From Amycolatopsis coloradensis (GTDB taxonomy: Bacteria; Actinomycetota; Actinomycetes; Mycobacteriales; Pseudonocardiaceae): DNA of 64,000 bases. The position numbers and the translations under genes were made by a program. The first letter of the stretch is position 1. Each line of letters opens with the position of its first letter. Where the stretch lies: assembly GCF_037997115.1 (NCBI RefSeq), contig NZ_CP150484.1, positions 6,468,228 to 6,532,227 of the forward strand, read 5' to 3'. This document shows positions 57,530 through 64,000 of this stretch, one piece after another. The notes under the pieces are model-generated. The model searched no databases and was not told the origin of the DNA. It saw nothing but the letters and a program-made list of their open reading frames with translations.

Positions 57530-58117
57530 GTGATCCTCTCCTTGACGGTCCTCGAAGGACTGGCGGCCGGGACGATCGACCTGGCCTTCCGGCGCTGGTC
57601 GAAACAGAACGTCCACCCGGGCGACATCCTGCGCCTCGAGGCCGGGGTGATCGAGGTCGTCTCGGTCGAGATCGTCGACCCCGCCACCATCGCCGACGCC
57701 GACGCCCGCCGATCCGGCGCCGAATCGGCGATCGCGGTGCGGGGCACCCTGCGCGGCCTCGCGGACGCGCCGGTGTACCGCATCGGCCTGCGCTACCTCG
57801 GCCCCGATCCCCGGCGCGCGCTCAGCGCGGACGCCGAACTGTCCGAAAAGGACTTCGAGGAGATCCGCCATCGACTGTCCAAAATGGACAAACAGCGCTC
57901 CTGGACGCACGAGACCTTGCGCCTCATACACGACAATCCCGGACGCCGGGCCCAGGAGCTCGCCGACCTCCTCGGCCGCGAGAAGGATCCGTTGAAGGTC
58001 GAAATCCGCAAGCTCAAGAACCTCGGCCTCACGCTCAGCCTCGAAGTCGGCCACCGGATCTCCCCGCGCGGTGCGGCGTACCTGCGTCTTACCGAGGATC
58101 CCGGTAGAACGCGCTGA
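57530..58117 (+). CDS. ASCH-like domain fused to a winged-helix-like tail
   Basis: The protein of about 195 residues begins VILSLTVLEGLAAGTIDLAFRRW, with HPGDILRLEAGVIEVVSVEIVD and RIGLRYLGPDPR, matching ASCH/PUA-like RNA-binding folds. The C-terminal ~70 residues (RSWTHETLRLIHDNPGRRAQELADLLGREKDPLKVEIRKLKNLGL) look like a winged helix. The frame is open from ATG 57434, but residues before 57530 are poorly structured and would leave only 30 bases to the divergent gene, so GTG 57530 is preferred. A regulator of RNA or translation is plausible. It overlaps the convergent hydrolase by 29 bases. Confidence 0.7.
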   Translation: MILSLTVLEGLAAGTIDLAFRRWSKQNVHPGDILRLEAGVIEVVSVEIVDPATIADADARRSGAESAIAVRGTLRGLADAPVYRIGLRYLGPDPRRALSADAELSEKDFEEIRHRLSKMDKQRSWTHETLRLIHDNPGRRAQELADLLGREKDPLKVEIRKLKNLGLTLSLEVGHRISPRGAAYLRLTEDPGRTR

Positions 58118-58868
58118 GTTCCGGCGCGAGCCGTTCCGGCGGGACACTGTGGAACTCGCCGTCCAGCCCGACCTGCCGCGCCCCCGGGACCACCTTCGCG
58201 GTGACGAGAGCGGCGGCCTTCAGCCAGTCCGTGCTGCCGTTGCTGTTCACCACCAGAACAGGTGTCGCGATCGACGCCAGCTCACCAGGCACCTTCGAAT
58301 CCTTCATCACGAAGGCGTCGTAAACGAGCGTGGGCACGAACGACCGCAGTTCGGGCCACATCGGCGACGCCTTGGCTTCGGCCACGGCCTCCACCGGGGA
58401 GCCGACCGCGGACATCATGAACAGGGCGACGGCGTCGTCCCACCGGTCCGCCGCGACCAGCTCGCGCATCTCGTCGGCGTACCCCTCGGGGACTTCTTCC
58501 GTTTCGCCGCGATAGGGCGGCTCGAAAACCGACAGCCGCGCCATCGGCACACCGGCCGCGGCGGCGAGGAGGGCCAGCGCGCCGCCGGAGGAGATGCCGT
58601 GCACGATCGCCGGCTCGCCGAGCGCGGTGACGACCGCGGCCAAATCCTCGATCTCGCGCTCGACCGCGTACGGCGCGGTGTCCCCGCTGTCGCCCCGCCC
58701 CCGCCGGTCGTAGGTCACCACGGAGAACTCGGCCGCCAGCTCCGCGACCAGCGGTTCGTCACCGTGCCGGTCATTGCCCGCACCCGCGACGACGACCACG
58801 ACCGGCCCCGCGCCACGTCGTTCGAACGCGATCGGCGTCCCATCGGCGGACTTCGCTGTGTGGATCAT
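58089..58868 (-). CDS. Alpha/beta hydrolase
   Basis: This 259-residue hydrolase begins MIHTAKSADGTPIAFERRGAGP, with oxyanion region VVVVAGAGNDR, VTYDRRGRGDSGDT, nucleophile elbow HGISSGG and catalytic His in DGEFHSVPPE. It is a typical small actinomycete esterase-like protein of unknown substrate. ATG 58877 is an alternative start three residues longer. It is divergent from the AlkB gene with 66 bases between starts. Confidence 0.9.
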   Translation of the reverse strand: MIHTAKSADGTPIAFERRGAGPVVVVVAGAGNDRHGDEPLVAELAAEFSVVTYDRRGRGDSGDTAPYAVEREIEDLAAVVTALGEPAIVHGISSGGALALLAAAAGVPMARLSVFEPPYRGETEEVPEGYADEMRELVAADRWDDAVALFMMSAVGSPVEAVAEAKASPMWPELRSFVPTLVYDAFVMKDSKVPGELASIATPVLVVNSNGSTDWLKAAALVTAKVVPGARQVGLDGEFHSVPPERLAPELSAFYRDPR

Positions 58869-58934
58869 GCGAGCCATCGTGCCACTCGAACATCCGTTCG
58901 ACAAACGGCCGGAACCGGGGTAGTTTCGGTTGCC

Positions 58935-59561
58935 ATGACCCCCACGCTTCAAGCCTCGCTGTTCGACGAGTGCGCCGCGCTCGGGCTGGGCTCGCTCGAC
59001 GGGCTCCGGCGCACCGAGCTGACCCGTGGCGCCTGGATAGACGTGCTCCCGGGCTGGCTCTCCGGCGCGGACGAGCTGTTCACCCGGCTCGCCGAAGACG
59101 TGCCATGGCACGCCGAAAGGCGGCAGATGTACGACCGCGTCGTCGCCGTCCCCAGGCTGCTGAGCCATTACCGCGAGGGCATGCAGCTCCCCCACCCGAT
59201 CCTCACGGAGGCGAGGGAGACGCTCTCCGCGCACTACGCGGAAGAGCTCGGCGAGCCGTTCGTGACGTCGGGCCTGTGCTTCTACCGGGACGGGCGCGAC
59301 AGCGTGGCCTGGCACGGCGACGACACCGGCCGGTCCCGCACCGAGGACACCATGGTGGCGATCGTCTCGGTCGGCGCCGCCCGCCAGCTGGCCCTGCGGC
59401 CGCGCGGCGGGGGTGCGACCGTCCGGCACGCCCTCGGCCACGGCGACCTGATCGTCATGGGCGGCAGCTGCCAGCGGACCTGGGAACACGCCGTCCCCAA
59501 GACCGCCAAACCGGTCGGGCCGAGGATCAGCATCCAGTTCCGCCCGAGAGGAGTCGCCTGA
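58935..59561 (+). CDS. alkB: AlkB-family 2-oxoglutarate/Fe(II) dioxygenase
   Basis: This 208-residue protein shows the iron-binding HxD motif in WHGDDTG, the distal His in RTWEHAVPKT, and the 2-oxoglutarate-binding RxxxxxR in PRISIQFR. It likely reverses alkylation damage (1-methyladenine, 3-methylcytosine) in DNA or RNA. ATG 58935 lacks a strong ribosome binding site. It is four bases from the stop of the convergent P450. Confidence 0.93.
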   Translation: MTPTLQASLFDECAALGLGSLDGLRRTELTRGAWIDVLPGWLSGADELFTRLAEDVPWHAERRQMYDRVVAVPRLLSHYREGMQLPHPILTEARETLSAHYAEELGEPFVTSGLCFYRDGRDSVAWHGDDTGRSRTEDTMVAIVSVGAARQLALRPRGGGATVRHALGHGDLIVMGGSCQRTWEHAVPKTAKPVGPRISIQFRPRGVA

Positions 59562-59564
59562 GGA

Positions 59565-60839
59565 TCAGTCCAGCAGCACGGGCAACGCGTCGACGCCGTA
59601 GACGATCGAGACCTTCCGGAAGCCGACCGAGTCCGGTTCGATCGCCAGCCGCATCTCCGGGAACCGGCGTACCAGCGCGGGATACGCGGTGCGCAGTTCC
59701 ATCCTGGCCAGTTCGGCACCGATGCACCGGTGGATGCCCCAGCCGAAGGCGAGGTGCGAGGTCGGCTCGCGGGTCGCGTCGAACTTCTCCATGTCCTCGC
59801 CGAGGTCGCCGTCACGGTTCGCGACGCTGAGCGAGACCAGCACGATGTCGCCCTTCGCGATCCGGACGCCGGCGACCTCCATGTCCTCCTTGGCGAACCG
59901 CGGGAAGGCCATCTGCACGACGGTCAGGTACCGCAGCAGCTCCTCGACGAACCTGTGGACGGCCTCATCGTCGCCGCGGACGGTTTCGAACAGCGAGCGG
60001 TCCTTGAGCAGCACGAGCGCGCCGAGCGCGATCATGCTCGCCGTGGTTTCCAGCCCGCCGGTGAGCACGCCGTCGGCGAGGCCGGCCAGTTCGCGGTCGT
60101 CGATCTCGTCGCCGTGCTCCTTGATGAGCATGCCGAGCAGGCCGTCGCCCGGGTTCTCGCGCTGCTTCTTGACGATCTCGTCCAGATAGGACAGTGACTC
60201 GGTCATCGCTCCGAGTGACGCGCCCGCGCCACCGAAGAGGTCGAACCGGGCGGTGCTCAGCCGCTGGAAGTCGTCGCGGTCCTCGTACGGGACGCCCAGC
60301 AGTTCGCAGATCGTCAGCGACGGGATCGGCAGCGCGAAGGCCTCCCACAGGTCGACGGGACCGTCGGCCTTCGCCATCGCGTCGAGCTGGTCGGCGACGA
60401 TCTCGTCGATCCGCGGCGCCAGCCGCGACAGCCGCCGCATGGTGAACTCCGGTGTGAGCAGCCGCCGCAGCCGGGTGTGCACCGGCGGATCGGCGAACCC
60501 GAGCCCGCCGGGGTTCTGGTCCTCGGTCACGCCCGCGTTCCCGACCAGGTTCGTGAAGTCGTTGCTGAACTCGCCCACCTTGCCGAGTACGGCCTTGGCC
60601 TCGTCGTAGCCGGTGACCAGCCAGCCGTTCATTCCGAACGGCAGGTCGAGCTTGCTGATCGGCTCCGTCGCGCGGATCCGGCCCAGCTCGGCCACCGGGT
60701 CGAGACCGTCGCGCTTGAGCGGCAGCAGCGCGTTGTCCGGGATGATCGACATCTTGGACAGGTCGAAACCGTTCTTCTGCTGACGCGCGAGATAGCGACG
60801 GCCGATCCAAGCCAGCACGCGCGAGCGAATGCTCCCCAT
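59565..60839 (-). CDS. Cytochrome P450
   Basis: This 424-residue P450 has an I-helix GGLETT in place of the usual AGxDT, K-helix VEELLRYL with ExxR-like ELLR, and heme loop FGWGIHRCIGAELARME. The N-terminus carries an unusual basic stretch (SRVLAWIGRRYLARQQK) before the fold. The family group resembles CYP105/CYP107-like enzymes acting on lipids or natural products. No redox partner is adjacent. The start ATG 60839 has no clear ribosome binding site; the 60840-61095 gap contains no gene. Confidence 0.92.
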   Translation of the reverse strand: MGSIRSRVLAWIGRRYLARQQKNGFDLSKMSIIPDNALLPLKRDGLDPVAELGRIRATEPISKLDLPFGMNGWLVTGYDEAKAVLGKVGEFSNDFTNLVGNAGVTEDQNPGGLGFADPPVHTRLRRLLTPEFTMRRLSRLAPRIDEIVADQLDAMAKADGPVDLWEAFALPIPSLTICELLGVPYEDRDDFQRLSTARFDLFGGAGASLGAMTESLSYLDEIVKKQRENPGDGLLGMLIKEHGDEIDDRELAGLADGVLTGGLETTASMIALGALVLLKDRSLFETVRGDDEAVHRFVEELLRYLTVVQMAFPRFAKEDMEVAGVRIAKGDIVLVSLSVANRDGDLGEDMEKFDATREPTSHLAFGWGIHRCIGAELARMELRTAYPALVRRFPEMRLAIEPDSVGFRKVSIVYGVDALPVLLD

Positions 60840-61095
60840 ACCCCGCACCCTACTCCAGCCGCTGACCACCTGACCTGGCACAACAGGCCGCCTTCGCCCG
60901 GCAGGACAGGAATTTCGACGGCTGTTCACCCGCCGTCCCACTCGATTAGTCACGTCCAGAAAGTCGGTTTTCCCGCCCGAGGGGTTCCCTGCGACCGGGA
61001 GACGTCCGTCACCGTCGGTCACGACGGACCGCGGGTAACGCCTGACATCGGGCGCGCGTCGTGAGATTGTCGGACCTTACTGGGAGGATTCGGAC

Positions 61096-64000
61096 ATGTC
61101 AGCCGCGCTCATCGGACGCGACCATCCCGCGGGGGTGCTCCGCGCGGAGATCGCCCGCGCCGCCGAAAGCCACGGCGGGCTGGTGCTGGTCACCGGCGAG
61201 GCCGGGATCGGCAAGACCACGCTCGTCACCGGCGCCGCCGAAGAGGCGAAGCGCCTCGGCGCCCTGGTGCTCAACGGGTCCTGCTGGGACTCGGCGAGCG
61301 CACCGGGCTATTGGCCGTGGACGCAGGTGGTCCGCGGGTTGCGGCGCGCGGTCGGGCAGGGCCGCTGGGCCGCGATGGCCGACAGCGAATTGGACGTCCT
61401 GCTCGGTGAGGCGCGCGGCGACGGCGCGGCCGACGGGTTCCGGCTGTACGACGCGGTGACGAGCGTGCTGGTGGCCGCCTCCCAGGACCAGCCGATCGTG
61501 GTGGTGCTCGACGATCTGCACTGGGCCGACGCCGCGTCGCTGCGGTTGCTCGAGTTCGCCGCGCAGCACACCTGGTTCGAGCGTCTGCTGTTGATCGGCA
61601 CGTACCGGGACGTCGAGGTCGAGGCGACCGATCACCCGCTTCGCTCGCTCATGATGCCGCTCCTCACGAAGGCCACTTCGGTCACTCTCACCGGCCTCGA
61701 ACCGGACGAGGTCGGTGCGCTCATGACCAGGACGGCGGGCGCGGCACCCGACGACGCGCTGGTCGCCGAGGTCCATCGCCGCACCGGCGGCAACCCGTTC
61801 TTCGTCGAGCAGACGGCGCGGCTCTGGCACAGCGGCGGTTCCGCCGAGACCATCGCGCCCGGCGTGGCCGACGCCCTGCAGCGACGGCTTTCCCTGCTCC
61901 CCCAGCCGGTCCTCGATCTGCTGACCACCGCGTCGGTACTCGGCAGGGAGTTCCACCGCCGGCTGCTCGCGGGCGTGGCGTCGGCGCCCGTGCCCCAGGT
62001 GGACCGGCTGCTCGACCAGGCCGTCGCGGCACGGCTGGTGGTGGTGCAAGGCCAAGGGCGCTTCGCCTTCGCCCACGACCTCGTCCGCGAAACGTTGTAC
62101 GCGAGCCTGTCCGAGCCGGACCGCCGGAAGCAGCACGCCGCTGTCGTCGCGGCGGTCGGCGAGACGCCGGCGTCACGGGACAGCCTCTTCGCCGCGGACC
62201 TGGCCCGCCACGCGCTGCTCGCCGGCCGGGAAGTCGATCCGGACGAGGCGATCGACCTGTTGCTGGCCGCCGCGGTCGACGCCACCGGCCGCATGGCGAT
62301 CGAAGAGACGACCACGCACTACCGGCGGGCGATGGAGATCGCCGAGGACCGGCGGCGGAAGGCGGTCATCGCCCTCGAGCTGGGCGCGCATCTGACCCGT
62401 CACCACGAGACGGACGAGGGCAGACAGGTCCTCGACGAGGTCTCGGTGCTCATCCGTGAACTCGACGACGACGATCTTCTCGCCCGGTTGGCGCTGACCC
62501 TGGTCCGCGCCGACCACAAGAGCCTCCGGGTCGACGAGACGGTCGAGGTGCTCACCGAAGCACACGCGCGGCTGTGCGGCCGCGAGCCCGGACAGGAGCT
62601 CACGGTCGAGGAGATGACACAGGAACTCTCCGCGCACATCATGATGACCGCCCGCGACGACCACGACGATTCCGCGCTGTTGTTCGGTTTGTGGGCCCGG
62701 CACGACTCGATCTGGGGGCCGGGCAGCGCCGCGGAACGGGAACGGCTCACCGACGAACTGGTCGCCGTCGGCCGCCGCACGGCGAATCCGGAATTGGAGC
62801 ACTACGCGGCGTCCTTCAAGTGGGTGGCGCAGCTCGAACAGGGCGATCCCCGGTATTTCGGGCAGTATCAGGAGTTTCTCGCCTTGGCGGCCACCGGCAG
62901 GGCCCCGAGTTCGCAGCTGGCTTCCCGGATCGACCAGAGCATCATCGCCACCCTTCAGGGCCGGTTCGCCGAGGCCGAGGCGTACATCCAGCAGGTGATC
63001 TCGTGCCACGAGGGGGACGAGCATCCTCATTTCGCCGATCTGAACCAGCTGCAGCTGTGGGTCCGGTGGTGTCTGGAGGGGCGGTTCGACGAGCTCACCG
63101 GCCTGCACCGCGAGATCTCGCGCAGCGGGTACTCCTACGGCCGGATACTGGAGGCGATCACCGCGGCCCAGCGCGAGGACGCCGGGGAGGCCGTACGGCT
63201 CACCGATCTCGCGGCCGACGCGAAGCCGTATCCTCGCGACCTGGCGGCCTTGTGGTTGCGCTGCCAGGCGCATACGGCGGCGGTCTCGGGCGATCCCGAA
63301 CGCTGTGAAGCGGCCCGCGCGCTGCTCGTGCCCTACAGCGGGGAGTGGCTGGTTTCCCTGTACGGCTGCGAGATCTCCGGCCCCGTCGACCTCTGGCTCG
63401 GCAGGCTCGACCTGGCGCAGGAACGCTGGAACGACGCGGTGAACCGGCTGCGCGGTGCCGTGCTCTCCGCGGATCGGCTCCGGGCCGCGGTCTGGGCGAC
63501 CGAAGCCAAGTCCTGGCTGGCGAAGGCGCTGCTCGGCCGCAACCTCGAAGGCGACGCGGCGGCCGCGGCGGCCCTCCTGTCCGAGGTGACCGAAGAAGCC
63601 ACCGCGTTCGGCATGCGGCCGGTCGTGGCCAGGATGACGAGAGCACGTGAGGAGACGCGGGCTCCGGCCGCGCCGAGGGCGGAGTTCCGTCGCGACGACG
63701 TCGTGTGGACCTTGCACTTCGACGGCGTCACCGCCCACCTCCCGGACTCGAAAGGCTTGCGGGACCTGCATTTCCTGCTCGGCAGGCCGGGTTCGGAGGT
63801 CGCCGCCGTCCGGCTGCTCGATCCCGAGGGTGGTGAGGTGGTCGTCGCCGCGAAGAGCCTCGGCGGAGACGCCGTCCTCGACGACGAGGCGAAGGCCCGG
63901 TACCGCGCGAGGCTCGACGAGCTGGACGAACTGATCGACACCGCGGCCGGGATGGGCCAGGACGCACGCGCTGCGGCGCTGGACCGTGAACGGGACGCGC
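61096..64000 (+). CDS. Large LuxR-type (LAL/STAND) ATPase regulator, truncated by the window
   Basis: At least 968 codons from ATG 61096 (GGGAGG eight bases upstream) remain open to the window end. Residues ~5-330 form an AAA/NACHT-like ATPase with P-loop GEAGIGKTT (Lys40), Walker B VVVLDDLHWAD and HRRTGGNPFFVEQ. A long TPR region follows (~360-850). Near the end lies DVVWTLHFDGVTAHLPDSKGLRDLHFLLGRPGSEV, a domain found in related actinomycete ATPase proteins. The C-terminal part is missing, so it cannot be seen whether a LuxR DNA-binding domain is present. Confidence 0.88.
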   Translation, partial: MSAALIGRDHPAGVLRAEIARAAESHGGLVLVTGEAGIGKTTLVTGAAEEAKRLGALVLNGSCWDSASAPGYWPWTQVVRGLRRAVGQGRWAAMADSELDVLLGEARGDGAADGFRLYDAVTSVLVAASQDQPIVVVLDDLHWADAASLRLLEFAAQHTWFERLLLIGTYRDVEVEATDHPLRSLMMPLLTKATSVTLTGLEPDEVGALMTRTAGAAPDDALVAEVHRRTGGNPFFVEQTARLWHSGGSAETIAPGVADALQRRLSLLPQPVLDLLTTASVLGREFHRRLLAGVASAPVPQVDRLLDQAVAARLVVVQGQGRFAFAHDLVRETLYASLSEPDRRKQHAAVVAAVGETPASRDSLFAADLARHALLAGREVDPDEAIDLLLAAAVDATGRMAIEETTTHYRRAMEIAEDRRRKAVIALELGAHLTRHHETDEGRQVLDEVSVLIRELDDDDLLARLALTLVRADHKSLRVDETVEVLTEAHARLCGREPGQELTVEEMTQELSAHIMMTARDDHDDSALLFGLWARHDSIWGPGSAAERERLTDELVAVGRRTANPELEHYAASFKWVAQLEQGDPRYFGQYQEFLALAATGRAPSSQLASRIDQSIIATLQGRFAEAEAYIQQVISCHEGDEHPHFADLNQLQLWVRWCLEGRFDELTGLHREISRSGYSYGRILEAITAAQREDAGEAVRLTDLAADAKPYPRDLAALWLRCQAHTAAVSGDPERCEAARALLVPYSGEWLVSLYGCEISGPVDLWLGRLDLAQERWNDAVNRLRGAVLSADRLRAAVWATEAKSWLAKALLGRNLEGDAAAAAALLSEVTEEATAFGMRPVVARMTRAREETRAPAAPRAEFRRDDVVWTLHFDGVTAHLPDSKGLRDLHFLLGRPGSEVAAVRLLDPEGGEVVVAAKSLGGDAVLDDEAKARYRARLDELDELIDTAAGMGQDARAAALDRERDA

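Overview
The window is high-GC actinomycete chromosome. Gene content points to a Pseudonocardiales host, most likely Amycolatopsis (inference): DUF222/HNH and DUF5313 proteins, a large NB-ARC/TPR regulator, two P450s, AfsQ1/AfsQ2-type signalling, split LigD proteins, a single-chain acyl-CoA carboxylase and a bacterial nitric oxide synthase. I see no rRNA, tRNA, CRISPR array, insertion sequence or prophage. About 60 protein genes are densely packed on both strands, with many 4-base ATGA overlaps and overlapping convergent stops.

Layout. 0-9.4 kb: NB-ARC regulator (with a divergent micro-ORF), P450, membrane diguanylate cyclase, PAP2 phosphatase, then an AfsQ1/AfsQ2-like two-component system coupled to a lipoprotein. 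9.5-16.2 kb: secreted protein with an M15-like domain, RNase HI, SOS-controlled DinB, small enzymes, GlxA-type regulator and an MFS exporter. 16.2-21.2 kb: three tandem micro-ORFs encoding DNNW peptides, a second diguanylate cyclase, a wrecked GT39-like glycosyltransferase and a DUF222/HNH protein followed by a degenerate repeat tract. 21.2-29.1 kb: 1829-residue acyl-CoA carboxylase, bifunctional nuclease and cytochrome oxidase subunit I. 29.2-31.9 kb: a coupled operon made of a shrunken iterative-PKS remnant, a 34-residue peptide and a GT1 glycosyltransferase. 32.2-38.5 kb: LysR/YeiH pair, MFS, EamA/MocR pair with overlapping start codons, Crp regulator. 38.5-46.4 kb: sialidase, DHA2 exporter, DUF1905, flavodoxin, NOS oxygenase, CobW GTPase. 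46.7-54.6 kb: LigD polymerase and ligase, DUF1015, DHA2 exporter, LLM oxidoreductase, orphan type II thioesterase, LuxR remnant. 54.7-64 kb: OhrR-like MarR with an operator array, RluA, ASCH protein, AlkB, P450 and the start of a large ATPase regulator cut by the window edge.

How the parts fit. Most genes are one- or two-gene units of general physiology: signalling, DNA repair (DinB, LigD, AlkB), efflux and redox. There is no intact biosynthetic cluster; the PKS remnant, GT1, P450s and thioesterase look like scattered or eroded secondary-metabolism parts. Convergent genes are often separated by long near-perfect hairpins, some belonging to sequence families that recur in the window.

The most unusual element is the DNNW array (16193-16390, minus strand). 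Three consecutive reading frames of 6, 7 and 15 codons each have a strong GGGAGGTG ribosome binding site, and similarity is confined to that site plus the coding codons. I do not recognise this peptide family.
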